Shown here piece by piece: positions 10,205-21,623 of a stretch of 64,000 nt of DNA. Position 1 is the first letter of the stretch, and each line of letters starts with the position of its first letter. The notes beneath the pieces are model-generated. The model ran no database searches. It worked only from the letters and a program-made list of their open reading frames with translations, and was not told where the DNA came from. The stretch lies in the NCBI RefSeq assembly GCF_050947875.1, contig NC_134570.1, forward strand, positions 230,253,265 through 230,317,264, written 5' to 3'. The translations under genes were made by a program, and so were the position numbers. The stretch comes from Dermacentor variabilis (taxonomy: Eukaryota > Arthropoda > Arachnida > Ixodida > Ixodidae).

Positions 10205-13099
10205 GAGGCACATGCTGTACAAAATCCTCTTATCGTAACAGCAGCCTTCAGTGAGACAACTGGCTAAGAATTTATTGGGTTTACGACTTTCAAAGTGTGA
10301 ATATTGTGTAAAAACTTCAAAGCCGTTTTACTGCCAGAAAACTTTTCTTTACCAAGAAGCATTGCTGGGTGTAGTGGAATTTGCTGTCGGTAGGTTAAAG
10401 GAAAGTGCTTTTTTCCTTCCGTGCTAGCTTCTCGACACTCCAACAAGACGTGGATGACTGTCAGCACCTCGCCACATTTGCGACATATCGTAGGTTGGTC
10501 ACCGATCAACTGGTAAGAGTGTGTGTCATATTTGTGGACTATTGAAAGTCGGCAGAAAGTAACCTCAATTCGCTGTATTTTGGTTATTGGAGGTCCTCTT
10601 ACCAAATCTGGCTTAATTAAAGCAGTTTTTTTACACTTCAGTGCCCTGGGTTCATTGCAAATAGCTTCTTAGTTCTTTTCTCAAAAATGACCTAAGGCCC
10701 ACGGCAGAAACGGTTGTGGAAGCGTTGCTAGATTTCGCTACTGTGGACGTGGCAGCTGCGTCCGCAGGAACGTCTCCTTCTATGCCTCTTATGTCCCCGC
10801 GCCCAACATGATATGACGTGTTGGTTAGATGTAAAAGTAGCACACAGCATCTAATAAAGATAATTGATTACCGCATTTTTGTGTTTATGCAAAGATAATA
10901 AACTTTCACGGTGCTTTAGGAGTCTGCAAATACAACCGCCTTTTGTAGCTTTAATATCCTGACGTATTTTGCAGCAGTTAAATTGCACAGGCGCCTGCCG
11001 TAAAGGTTCTTGTTTCAGGGCGTACAAAATTCGATTCTGAAAAGAAAGGACTGACTACTGCGTAATATGCACCGGCAAGTAATTTTGATGCATCTGTGTA
11101 AAATTCCGCGAACGAGTACTTTGCCTGCAGTTCTATGAAATGCATTCTGATATGCATGTCTGGAAGATGTTTAGTTGCCTCAACATACGATGTGTCCCTC
11201 CCAATGAGCTGCCACTGTGGCGGTGGTAACAGCTTCGCTGAAGCCATAAGACCATGGTCAAGCACTAGATCGCCCATGTCTCCAGTAAGACTCCTTACAC
11301 GGGAAGAGAACGGCTCTCTCACTGCAGGTCGGTTGTGAAAAAGTGTGGCAGAGGTCACATCGTTTGTCGTTGAATAAGAAGGGTGCTCAGTGTTGGCGTG
11401 TACTCATAAAATATGTAAAACTTGTATATGACCACTGCAGGTAAAGAGAACACTGATTCGACTCTGCGTAGAGGCTCTGCGTCGCAGTTGTCCTTAAGCA
11501 CTGGTGGCGAGGCATATATCCAGATGGTTAACAGTATCTGGCATTTTTAATGCTTGGTGTTGACTAATGGTAAACTACAGCACCGTAATCCTACGCAAGC
11601 TTGGGAGACACTTGCACTCACTACCCCGAGTTACTAGACAGAAGTTTCAAACGGTTCGTTGTCTTCAAGCATTTCCTTCTTAGGAGCTTAAGATTAGGAA
11701 TAAACCTAAGCTTAGAGTATAAAATGATTCTAAAAACTTATGCTCGCTACTCACAAAGAGCTCATCTCCATGGAAGGCAATACATGGAACAGGTATCACG
11801 CCTTTTTTGTTGGTAAATAGTACACAAGTGCTTTTGCGGGTGTTTATTTTAAACCCATTTTCACTTGCCAATTCAGACAATTGATTTAAACTAAGCTGCA
11901 CCTGCTGTTTGCAGGTAACAATAATACATTATTTAAAACCTATCTGAACATTGACTACGTATAGGGAATAAAACATAGTGCGTGGAATGGGAATTCTGTA
12001 AAGAGAATTAATTTTTAAAACAAAATGCGTTCAACTAAGCACTGTGCCTTGCGGTGTGTCAGTTTGTTTTACGCGGAATACGTGGTTAGACAGGTGGCTT
12101 TGAATGATGTTCAACATGCTACCGTGGGCACCAACTGCAGACAGATCTCGTAAAATACCGAAGTGTCATGCGATATCGTAGGATTTGTTGATGCCTACAA
12201 ATACAGATACGCATCTTTTATGAAAAGAGGCGTCCCTAATATTTGCCTCAATGCAGAGCAGGAGGTCAGTTGTCGATCTGCCTTCCCTGAGAGCGCACTG
12301 GTTTGGACCGATCAGTTTATTGATTTCCGGATAGTGCAGCCGGTGCCCCTTCACCATCTTTTCGAACAAATTGAAGAGGCAGCTCGTTAATGCTTTGGGC
12401 CTATAACTGGTGGATAAAATTGGTTCCGTGCCCTCTTTGATAATGGGGACTGTAACTGCCTCTTTCCAAGCATACGGTGTATGCGTTAAGGCCCTGTGGC
12501 GTTGAAGAATGACAGCAGGGTTTTCTGGGTGGCAGTGTGTAAGCGCTTTATCATTTCATAAATTATTTGATCAGGTCCAGGATCAGAGTTCAGGGATACC
12601 CGTAGCTCAGCTAAGTTAAACGGAGAGTTGTGTGCCCGATTTGGTGCGTATTTTCGTTCGAAAGGCTGTCATTCTGCTCGTTGATTGTATCTGACGAATG
12701 TTTAAGAATAGTGAGAACAACAGGCGATGTCCTGAAAATGTGAGCCCAGAAAATCTGCTCGGTCTTTGAGACTACCTCCCTTAGTATTTACCAAAGATAA
12801 TGGGTTTCGGCCTTTTATTCTATTAACTCAATTCGATACTTCTCCCACGTCTGTGTAGGAGTTTACACCGAAGATATACTTTTGCCAGCTTTCCCTCCTA
12901 GCCTGTCGACGCGTCCTTGTTCCCTGCGATTTTATATGCTTGAAGTTATTTAGGTTTTCCACAGTTGTAGAATCGCGAACGAGTCCCCACGTTCTGTTTT
13001 GCTACTTCCTACATTCTTCAGTCCACCACGGAAATCGGCATGCACTCATTTTGTTCGTGAGACGCATTTGGATTCACCACCAGTGAGGAAGGCTGTATG
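10205..13099 (-). pseudogene. I/R1-type LINE, 3' half (RT, RNase H, zinc finger)
   Basis: Read on the minus strand from 13099 downwards. First comes WWTEECRK (about 13012-13030), the end of the endonuclease region. RT pieces follow, including KLFEKM and GPNQCALREGRSTTDLL (12300-12370), then the RT C-terminus with ENGFKINTRKS (about 11830). RNase H is next, with EFYTDASK near 11100 and its C-terminal ADAAA/LRSFLRKELRSY part near 10680-10760. Last is a cysteine/histidine module with ICRKCGE and HVLLEC (10430-10500), which closes many I-type LINE proteins. Many stops and frameshifts are present. The 5' half resumes beyond the Ty3 element at 18720. Confidence 0.8.
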
Positions 13100-13103
13100 C
13101 AAC

Positions 13104-13381
13104 TGCTGCGCTCACGCGCATGCGTCTGCCTACACCAAGTGCCGAAGCCAGGCGAGCCTGTCAGCGAGATAAGGTGCTGTCGCGCATGGTTCTGCACGTG
13201 AGGAGGGTTGTGTTTCTCTCTCCCTTTGTGAAGGCGAGGCTGGTAAAAAGGACAGCGCAGCCACGCCGTAGGGCTTTTTGTACCAACCGGCAGCAGCAAT
13301 GCCGGAATAAAGTAACGTCGTTCGTCGTTCGGCGTCGTGCTCTTGCCTCGGCTCGGAGCCCTGCTCGGCCGAAACGTAACA
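13104..13381 (+). repeat. 5' LTR of element 2
   Basis: TGCTGCGCTC...CGAAACGTAACA, matching 18447-18715. It contains GGAATAAAG, a likely polyadenylation signal, near 13302. It carries an extra 9-bp GTTCGTC-type repeat relative to the 3' copy. Confidence 0.92.
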
Positions 13382-13383
13382 GC

Positions 13384-13450
13384 TGGTGGCAGCGGTGGAA
13401 CTCGAACCCACGCCTCCGAAGAAACTGGTGGCAGCTGGTGGCAGCGGTGA
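13384..13450 (+). other. Primer-binding site with extended tRNA-Leu-like copy
   Basis: TGGTGGCAGCGGTGG starts two bases after the LTR, and the similarity to the complement of a leucine tRNA (AAG/TAG type, from general knowledge of animal tRNAs) goes on far beyond 18 nt. It includes TCGAACCCACGCC (complement of the T arm) and CTCCGAAGAAACTGG (variable arm and part of the anticodon arm), to about 13428. Two further partial primer-binding sites follow directly (13426-13435 and 13436-13450). Confidence 0.7.
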
Positions 13451-13596
13451 GATGGCGAATTCCCGAAGGCTCTGCGGCAGCAGTCGGTGAGGCTTTTGGT
13501 CTTGTACTGTGGTACGCCGAGCGTTATAATTTCTTGGCATAAGCAGGAAATAGAAAAGGCGACTAGAGGAGACTTTCGTTACAGTTGTGGGCAGCC

Positions 13597-16173
13597 ATGG
13601 ATCTGAATAGCTTGCTAAAAGTAGATTTGTTAGCCGTAGCAGAAGAGCTCGGTGTGGAATGTAGCAAAGCTATTCGGAAACCCGAAATTGTGAGCAAAAT
13701 TTTAGCTTGCAAGGCCAAAGAAGATGAAATTACTGAAGCAGTGGATGAAATCCAAAAGAAACGCCGAGCCAGAGAAAGAGACGAGGAACTTAAGCAATGT
13801 CAACTGGAACAACTAAAACAAACACTGGCAAAAAAGGCAGAACAGAGTCCTGTCAGCTATGACATGAGAGGTTTTCTCCAGCCTTTTTCTATCGGTAGTG
13901 AATTGGGGTTGTTTTTGACAAACTTTGAGCGCACTTGTACAAGAATGGGCTTTGAGCTGTCCTCCTGGCCACAGAGACTTCTGAGTTTGTTACCGGGGGA
14001 AGCCGCCAATATTTTAGCTAGGATGAGCCCCGAAGAAGCGGAGGTTTACGCGAACATAAAAGGAGCATTGTTAGCAAAGTATAACTTGTCGCCTGAAGCT
14101 TTTCGGTTAAAGTTTAGAGAAACAACTAAACAACCAGACAAAAGCTACTCTGAGTTTGCATACAAGCTAGCAAGCTTTTTGGAAAACTGGCTGAAAGGCG
14201 CCGACGCGTTTGATGACAAGGTGAAAATGTTTGATGAAATTTGCCTAGAGCAGTTCTATTCCACGCTTCCGACCAAATTGAGGGAATGGGTGCTCGACAG
14301 GTCAGACGTGAAAACTGCACGAAAGGCAGCGGAGTATGCCGATGACTACTGCGTTAAACACCGTTCTGATAATACCGAAAAAAACGGACGGGTAGCAGGA
14401 GTCCCCACAGCACAGCCGAGATTATTTCGTAAGCCAGAGAAGAAAGATGAGAATGAACTAAAGGAATCCTTCAATTTACGGCACAAGTTGTTTGAAGCAC
14501 CTAAACAAATTGTCTGCTTTAACTGCCAGAAATCCGGACACGTGGCCGCGGGATGCCGGGTTCCGAGAGTGTCCCCGGTCCAGTTCGTTCACGAGCCAAA
14601 CGAAGACCTACTGCGTCCGTACCTTCATGACATGGAAGTTAACGGAAAGGAATGTAAAGTATTGCGCGATACAGGTGCAACGTATGACGTGGTGCACTCG
14701 TCCTTCGTAAAGGCGGGAGATTTCACGGGGGATTGCGTGTGCTTACGGCAGGCCTTGGAAAAAAGTACGCTGAGCCTACCAGTAGCCAAAGTAACTTTGA
14801 AAGGTTCGTTCGGTGAAATTGAGACCGAAGCAGCCGTCTCGGACGATGTATTGCCAAGGTGTCCATATTTGTTATCAAACAGAACGGCAAAAGAGCTGCA
14901 GAAGTCTGGAGTCACGCTCGATATGAACCCTGTAATGATTGTTACTAGGTCGATGGCGAAAAAAGCTGAAACTGAACCGCAGCTTCGCGCACGCGCTATC
15001 ACTCGCAGCGCTGCGGACCATCATCACGGTCTGGCCGATAACAACGGCGGCCCAAGTTTAGGCTCGCAGGAATCCGTCGACGAAGAAAGCGAACTTGAAA
15101 CCAGTTGCATCCCCCCCACGAGCCGCGATTTTCAGGCGTTGTCTTCCGTTGATAAGAACACGTTGATCGAGGAACAAAACAAAGATTCAACTCTCGCAAA
15201 ATGCCGTGAAAGCGTTTTTAAGCAAGAAACAGGCAGCGGCTCATTCTATGAAAGAAGTGGCATAATGTACCGTTTGTTTCACGGAAAGAAAGGTACAAGC
15301 GTTGACCAACTTGTGGTCCCTCGGAAGTACCGCGAGAACATTCTGGAGCTTTCCCATCGGGCACGCTGGTCCGGTCATCTCGGCATTAACAAAACAAAAG
15401 CAAGGTTGCTATGCGAATATTACTGGCCCGGTTGCTTTAAAGATGTGGAACAGTTTGTTCGTAGTTGTGACGTTTGCCAGCGCACAGGTAGACCGAACGA
15501 GAAACGTAAGGCGCCCATGGCCACCATACCGATTATTACGGAGCCGTTCTGCCGAGTCGTGGTAGACATCGTAGGGCCCTTGCCAGTAACAAAGTCGGGG
15601 TTTAAATATCTCTTGACCATGGTGTGCCCTGCAACTAAATTTCCTGAGGCAGTGCCATTGCGTGCCCAGACGTCAACAGACTTAGTGGATGCACTCCTCT
15701 ACATCTTTTCCCGCGTTGGTTTTCCGAGTGAAATCCAGTCGGATCTTGGCAGCGTCTTTACGAGCGAGTTGGCCACCACGTTCCTTAACAAGTGTGGCAT
15801 CAAGATACACCACAGTTCTGTTCACCATCCACAAAGCAACAGTGTAGAGAAAGTTCATTCAGTAATGAAGCGCGTATTACGGGCCTTGTGCTACAAACAG
15901 AAAAAGGAGTGGGACACTGCGTTGCCAGCTATGCTGTTTTCCTTACGTTCTGTGGCCCATGAGTCTACGGGTTTCAGTCCAGCAGAACTCTTGTATGGGA
16001 GGGCATTGCGCTCACCACTTAAGCTAGTTCGTGAGAAGTGGGAAGATAAGGGAAGCGATCCAACGGTGGTCCAGTACGTTTGTAGCCTGCTGCAGCGCTT
16101 GTACGATACGCAGATTCTGGTGGAGGCTAACATGCTCGCAGCACAGGCAAAAGCAAAAAAAAAAACGTTATGA
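13597..16173 (+). CDS. Gag, protease and integrase polyprotein, element 2
   Basis: The chosen start, the MDLNSL methionine, matches the start of the related protein at 35449; an upstream ATG at 13585 is in frame. The N-terminus (about 50 residues) is helical and SAP/Rho_N-like and is followed by a charged coiled-coil. The capsid (about residues 95-265) has the WPQRLLSLLPGEAA and LEQFYSTLP...WVLDR motifs and resembles the SCAN fold. CFNCQKSGHVAAGC is a CCHC zinc knuckle. The protease carries LRDTGAT. The integrase follows at once: HLGINKTK...CDVCQ zinc module (15375-15480), VVDIVGPLP, QSDLG and NSVEKVH supplying D, D and E. The frame leaves the coding phase in an A11 run at 16153-16165 and stops at 16173. 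Confidence 0.9.
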   Translation: MDLNSLLKVDLLAVAEELGVECSKAIRKPEIVSKILACKAKEDEITEAVDEIQKKRRARERDEELKQCQLEQLKQTLAKKAEQSPVSYDMRGFLQPFSIGSELGLFLTNFERTCTRMGFELSSWPQRLLSLLPGEAANILARMSPEEAEVYANIKGALLAKYNLSPEAFRLKFRETTKQPDKSYSEFAYKLASFLENWLKGADAFDDKVKMFDEICLEQFYSTLPTKLREWVLDRSDVKTARKAAEYADDYCVKHRSDNTEKNGRVAGVPTAQPRLFRKPEKKDENELKESFNLRHKLFEAPKQIVCFNCQKSGHVAAGCRVPRVSPVQFVHEPNEDLLRPYLHDMEVNGKECKVLRDTGATYDVVHSSFVKAGDFTGDCVCLRQALEKSTLSLPVAKVTLKGSFGEIETEAAVSDDVLPRCPYLLSNRTAKELQKSGVTLDMNPVMIVTRSMAKKAETEPQLRARAITRSAADHHHGLADNNGGPSLGSQESVDEESELETSCIPPTSRDFQALSSVDKNTLIEEQNKDSTLAKCRESVFKQETGSGSFYERSGIMYRLFHGKKGTSVDQLVVPRKYRENILELSHRARWSGHLGINKTKARLLCEYYWPGCFKDVEQFVRSCDVCQRTGRPNEKRKAPMATIPIITEPFCRVVVDIVGPLPVTKSGFKYLLTMVCPATKFPEAVPLRAQTSTDLVDALLYIFSRVGFPSEIQSDLGSVFTSELATTFLNKCGIKIHHSSVHHPQSNSVEKVHSVMKRVLRALCYKQKKEWDTALPAMLFSLRSVAHESTGFSPAELLYGRALRSPLKLVREKWEDKGSDPTVVQYVCSLLQRLYDTQILVEANMLAAQAKAKKKTL

Positions 16174-17932
16174 TAGAAACAGCAGCATACGCCATTTCAA
16201 TGAAGGGCAAAAAGTGCTTATGCTACGCACCTCGAAAGCGAACAAGTTGGAAGTACACTGGGAAGGTCTCGGGACGGTACAACAAAAGCTTTCAGACACT
16301 AACTACGTCATCAAACTGCCGGGTCGTAAGAAGGAAGTGCGCATCTATCACTGTAACTTCATGAAGCCGTACGTAGAGCGAGTGCAGATCGTGAACTTGT
16401 TGCTAAATGAACCGGAAGAAGTAATAGCCGAACTTCCAGATATCCCACGCAACCTAGCTCGTTTTTCTGTTGATGAGATCCTTGCTTTGACCGTCAACAG
16501 AGCGGTTCTCAGCGAAAGCCAGCTTGCAGGTCTGACAGAATTGATAACTGAGTACCAACAAGTATTTTCAAAGGTTCCCGGTCGAACCACTCTGATGACT
16601 CATGATATTGAGTTAACCTCTCCTGGCAGCACGAGATGTAAAGCTTACCGATGTTCACCTCGGCAAGAAAGACTGATGAGGGAGGCCGTCGAACAGATGT
16701 TGACGCTTAAAATTGCCGAACAGGGTGAAGGAGTTTTCATGTCCCAAATGATAATTGTGGAAACTAGCGGTAAAGAGCCTCGCCCGTGTATCGATTACCG
16801 TAAGCTTAACGCGGTGACTGCTACCAAAGTGTACCCCATACCTCACGTAGAAGATTGTCTTGAAAAAGTGAGCAGAGCGAAGTTTATTTCCACGCTCGAC
16901 TTAGTGCGTGGGTACTGGCAAGTGCCACTGAGTGAACGAGCGAGCCACTTAGCTGCTTTCGTGACTCCTTTCGGCACCTTCCGACCTTTGGTTCTACCCT
17001 TTGGGCTCAAAAATGCCCCCTTTGCATTTTCAAGGCTAATGAACCAAATCCTATCTGGAGCTGAGGCATTCGCCCTACCCTACCTAGACGACATCGCCGT
17101 ATTTTCATATTCTTGGCCTCAGCACGTGAACCAATTGCGCGAAGTGCTAGATAGGCTCCTAAAGGCTGGCTTAACTTTAAAGGCTCAGAAATGCAGGTTA
17201 GGGTGCTCCGAAGTTGACTACCTTAGACACAGATTAGGCCAGGGGCATCGAAGCCCACTTGAGTTGAAGATTCTCGCAATCAGAGAGTTTCGCCGGCCTG
17301 AAACGAAAACGGAAATCCGCACATTTCTAGGAATGGTAGGTTATTACCAACACTACATCAAGGGCTTCTCGGAGGTTGCTAGCTCACTTACAGACGCACT
17401 AAAGAAAGACGCCCCTACTCGGGTAGAATGGGACGAAGCCAAACAGACTGCATTTGCTTCTTTGAAAGCTGCACTTGGAGAAAAGCCAATCCTCGCAAGC
17501 CCGGACTACTCAAGGCCCTTTCTTGTGCAATGTGACGCAAGCGAAAAAGGGGTGGGTGTAGTATTAAGCCAGGAAAACGAGCACGGAGACGAACATCCGA
17601 TTCTGTACGTGAGCCGAAAGTTGACCGCTCGCGAACAAGCCTACAGTACCATAGAAAAAGAATGCGCGTGCCTAGTGTGGGCTTTAGAGAAGCTCTCGTG
17701 TTACTTGTCAGGTTCAGAATTCATTTTTATTACAGATCATAGGCCGCTCACATGGCTTCAACAAATGTCGAACAAAAACGGTAGATTACTACGTTGGAGC
17801 CTAAGTTTGCAACCGTACGCGTTCACGGTTAAACACAAGAAGGGATCTCTGCATGCAAATGCAGATGGCCTGAGCAGGGCCTTCTCTCACTCGGCGTCAC
17901 TCGGCAGTAATGCAGCAAAGCATTCATTCTGA
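16164..17932 (+). CDS. Reverse transcriptase and RNase H, element 2
   Basis: Read in the +1 frame after the A11 run. The open frame formally begins upstream at 16031, but its sense starts here with KKRYDRNSS. It carries the integrase C-terminal segment (VHWEGLGTVQ, YHCNFMKPY), then a linker and the RT: LTHDIELT-like entry at about 16600, PCIDYRKLNAV, STLDLVRGYWQ, LPFGLKNAPFAF and LPYLDDIAVF (catalytic). RNase H follows with VQCDASEKG (about 17530), EKECACLVWA, ITDHRPLTW and NADGLSRAF. A stop closes the frame at 17932, and no integrase follows. All RT and RNase H catalytic residues are visible. Confidence 0.9.
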
Positions 17933-18446
17933 ATTCATTAGCCGGCCTGGTTCGGTCGAGGGTCCTCGCTGGTCGTCAGTTCTGTTTCTTTTAGAAAGGT
18001 TCCAAAACCCTCTGCGTATCGGGGTCGGGTCGGGCCACACCCGGCGGTTGTTGTGGTGCTTGCGGGGGCTTGCCTTCTTGCCTATGCCCAGGAGCTTGTC
18101 CATGGACGCCTCCACGAGCAACCCTTTCACGTCTGCGGTCACCTGAGAACGGGTTTCCCGATCAATCTACCGAACAATAGCTCAAGACTCCAGAACCACG
18201 TCTCCAAGGGCTCATCTGTCAAGAATGTGCCCAATTTGGCAAAGGGGCAACTTTGGAATCACCAGGGGTCCGGGCGCCCGGGCGAAGTGGCGTCCGGCAC
18301 TTCGCCCGCTTCAACTGCTTCAAGGGAAAACCGAATGTGTTCTTCTGTCAAACTTCGAAAAACGTTCGGAAGTGCATTTGTGTTGCAGTGTGGACCTTCT
18401 GGGAACCCCTTTCCCCCCCCCCCAATCTTCTTCCGTGGGGAGGAGC
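17933..18446 (+). other. 3' untranslated region of element 2
   Basis: This is non-coding sequence after the RNase H stop. A run of C residues lies at about 18411-18423. A purine-rich GTGGGGAGGAGC directly precedes the 3' LTR and is the probable polypurine tract. Confidence 0.6.
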
Positions 18447-18715
18447 TGTTGCGCTCACGCGCATGCGTCTGCCTACACCAAGTGCCGAAGCCCGGCGAGC
18501 CTGTCAGCGAGATAAGGTGCTGTCGCGCATGGTTCTGCTCGTGAGGAGGGTTGTTTCCCTCTCCCTTTGTGAAGGCGAGGCTGGTAAAAAGGACAGCGCA
18601 GCCACGCCGTAGGGCTTTTTGTACCAACCGGCAGCAGCAATGCCGGAATAAAGTAACGTCGTTCGGCGTCGTGTTCTTGCCTCGGCTCGGAGCCCTGCTC
18701 GGCCGAAACGTAACA
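18447..18715 (+). repeat. 3' LTR of element 2
   Basis: TGTTGCGCTC...CGAAACGTAACA, followed by the CAAC target duplication (18716-18719). It differs from the 5' LTR at about five bases plus a 9-bp and a 2-bp indel. Confidence 0.92.
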
Positions 18716-18719
18716 CAAC

Positions 18720-19392
18720 AGCATCATCCACGTTGAGGGCGCCGGTGTCATCCCGCGGCAAGTTCAGGGATGAGCTCCCAGTCAGCTGATTCGGCCTTCC
18801 ACCGAGGAACGCGTGGCGGGCACTTATCCCCTTTCGTTGCGTTCAGCATGAAATGAAAGCAGTCGCTGCCGTAGGAATTTTTCATAACATTCCACTGGAG
18901 GTACGTCATTAGTGTTGGAGATGCTATGCTCAAATCTATGGAAGGATATTTCTTGTTATAATTACTGTAAAAGGTTGGTTTTACTTATTTAGTAAGCGTG
19001 CCCCAGTTCAATAAAGAAATTTTTCGTATGAACAGCCTCGCACATCACACTGAGGGTCCACCCACAGAGTACTGTGTGTATATAAATGTCGAAGAATCAT
19101 ATAGGGTTCAGGAAGTTCTACTAAGGCCTGAAATTCTTCTCTGTGGAGCTGATAATGTGGGGGTACGTACAGAGAGCAGATGGTAGTAAGTTTATTTGGA
19201 AGCACAGCTCAAACTGCAACTGCCTCAACGGCTGTTTGGAGTTCTAAGCGCTGGCACGCCCTACTTTTTTATCAAGCATGATTTCCACGCCGCCAGACGA
19301 AGTGGTAGCCTTGTCGCGGTCTTTACGAATAACTAACTGGTGAAGGAAGTTTGTATGCTTAGCTTTTAAGTGGAGTTCCTCTAAGAACAGCA
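18720..19392 (-). pseudogene. I/R1-type LINE, 5' half (endonuclease)
   Basis: The minus strand reads the apurinic-type endonuclease of the LINE whose 3' half is at 10205-13099. From about 19390 down come a broken LFLEELHLKAKHTNF segment, RKDRDK and GGVEIM, then TTICSLYVPP and a degraded GDFNAH-type segment followed by STLWVDPQCD (about 19060-19200). ATKGDKCPPRVPRWK (about 18820) continues to the insertion point at 18719. The sense joins the other half across element 2. Stops and shifts are frequent. Confidence 0.75.
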
Positions 19393-19394
19393 CC

Positions 19395-19970
19395 TTTGGA
19401 CGCCGCGCACAGGGCCCCACATCAGAATTGCTGGGGGTCAGCTAACGACACCAACGGGAACATGCACCGCCCGAATCCACATCGGTAACTCTAGCTTCGC
19501 TGCCACTTTCGTCATTCTCCCCGGCTGCTGCAAAGACCTCATCTTGGGGATGGATTTTCTGCTAGATCACGGCGCAGCCATGAACATTCCGGCACGTGTG
19601 GCGACGTTTTTCTGCCAGCCCATACGGCGACACGACGAATGACGGGCAACATGAGCGTTTGCGAATCGCCGACGACGTGACCGTCCAGCCGCGATCCTGC
19701 CGCCTTGTATCTGCATCATGCAAGAAGCCCTACCACAGGGATGTGATCGCGGAGCAAATAGTTGCACTACTGCTCACGCAAGGCGTTTCTATTGCTAGAT
19801 GCGTACTCGACATGACTCGTGGGCATGCGGAAGTCCTTCTCACGAACTTCAGCTACGAACGCCGTCCCATCCAGAAGGGCACCGGAATCGCGTACCGCGA
19901 CACCGCACAAGTTGCAGATTTGCCCAGCATGTCGACTCGAGCTTGTAGAGAATTTGCATTTCTTTAACTT
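19395..19970 (+). pseudogene. Ty3/gypsy protease-region fragment
   Basis: The plus strand encodes, from about 19446, ARIHIGNSSF and then LPGCCKDLILGMDFLLDHGA, the C-terminal half of a retropepsin-type domain. In a shifted frame near 19850-19930 it reads EVLLTNFSYERRPIQKGT followed by IAY, the linker between protease and RT seen in many arthropod Ty3 polyproteins. No RT follows. It ends near the in-frame stop at 19967. It is a truncated scrap unrelated to element 2. Confidence 0.7.
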
Positions 19971-21620
19971 GGCTTCTACCGCCTCGTTCGGGTGTTCTTG
20001 ATGGATCAACGGAGGGCGTCAGATAATTGCTTTCGGCAGATGTTGGTGTATGTTGAGGATAACTGAGGTTTGTAACACGTTGCACAATCTCAGGGTGCTT
20101 TCATACATGCTGGGTTCTTGCGGAATATCGTAGGAAAACGTTCTGTAGAATATCCTTGTGGGACCATTCATAGATTGGCGACTGTCTCTACGGCGACTCT
20201 TAACACTTTTTCACCTCTGCGAGTGGCGAACGCAGCGCATCATTCTAATGCACCCGTCTGCATAGCTGTAACCGCGTTTGACTATGCGAGGCACACGTTG
20301 CAGCAGCCTCATCGCGGCCTTACAGGCAGGAGAGGTCTACCCTGCGGCGCTTCCAGCCGGAAGCCGGTTTAGGCGGAAGTGTGACAAGGATGACAACGGC
20401 ACAGCTTCATACCCGGCAGCCGATGGCGCGGCAAACACAACTGAGCACCTGCTCTGCTTCTGAGCCGCGTATTCCAAAGAGGGGGCTTCTCCGTCCACAT
20501 TGCTTCCCTGCGATGTCACAAATTTTGGTCCCCAGTCGGTAATGCAGCGCCACCTTGAAGCACCTGCTTAGATTCCTGGAGGACACGGGGCTGTTATCTA
20601 AGCTGTAGATGCACTGCCGCTGTCAGCTATGTGTGCTGTGCCGACGATGACTTTCACTTTGTTCTTCCCTCTTTAAGTCCCCTTCCCCAAGGCACTGAGC
20701 GTGCTTCCTAGAGCACAACATAGCGCCTGCTTCTCTTCACAATCACTGTCTCTCTCTTCGAAGCCTTGAAAGTTCAGACGAACTCGCGAAAAGCAAACAG
20801 AGCTGCGGCGGTTGGGTTCCTAGCTGTGGGAACCGTTGTATGCTTAGTCTGACCTATAAAGGAGGATCCCGCGGGCTGTCTCTTGCGACGCCGTGCACTT
20901 CTGATATTTGTTTTATTTGCTTCTGCGGTGGCTTCTAAAATGTCGCTCAGGAAGATTGCTTGGACTGGAATCCTAGGGCCGTATAACGTAAAACTATTCC
21001 AATATGTTTTATTACAATCTCCTGACGTCAAATTTGCGTAACCGCCGACGCAAGCATTGGGCGGTCAACCGCGGGGTTGTCTGAACAGACCAAACTCTGT
21101 CCTCGTTCATAAGAGGTCACTTTTGTTTGCCTGAAAAACGAATAACATTGCCTACACTGAGTGGCTTGTCTAATCTAATTGGCTGACAAGAGGCGAGGAG
21201 CACTCTTAAGTGGAGAGGGATTCGATGAGGCCGAGCCACTGCACTGAAAATCGATAACCGCATGATGTGGGAGGTGCTGGCGTCTGCTATTAGTCCGCTT
21301 TCTGTTGCTTAGCTTGAGGTGGCTGGTCGAAAACCGCGGCGGCATACAAGGGAAGCTTAAGAATGATGCTAAAACGCATCCTCAGCAAAGAAAAGTTGGC
21401 AGAACGATGTCGTAAATGTGCCGAAAGCGCTCGAAAACGTAACACGGCCACGAAAAATTTTTTATTATACGCAATTAAACCCATGCTCTCCGCCAGGTGC
21501 GAGTAGCCAGTGCCTGAGCGATCAGCGGCAGCCATCTTTCATTCCTTTCGGAACGGGGCAGCCTGCGGCTATTCACAAGAAAATTCAGTTTTGTTTGGCA
21601 TATTAATGCATTGTTAACGC
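19971..21620. other. No recognisable gene
   Basis: Only short open frames are present and none resembles a known protein. The segment 20930-21120 on the minus strand shares a phrase (GGAATAGTTTTACGTTATA) with 21930-21965 on the plus strand, so part of it is an interspersed repeat. Confidence 0.5.
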
Positions 21621-21623
21621 GTA

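Larger units (their letters stand above)
13104..18715 (+). mobile_element. Ty3/gypsy element 2, Gmr1-like domain order
   Basis: This LTR retrotransposon is inserted in the minus-strand LINE, with 4-bp duplications CAAC at 13100-13103 and 18716-18719. It has short LTRs (278 and 269 bp), a primer-binding site fitting leucine tRNA, and a coding region ordered gag, protease, integrase, RT, RNase H. Having integrase before RT is the Ty1/copia-like order, but every domain is Ty3/gypsy-like; this combination is known from the Gmr1 group. One frame break lies in an 11-A run at about 16156. The LTRs differ by a handful of substitutions and small indels, so the insertion is older than element 3. Confidence 0.93.
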
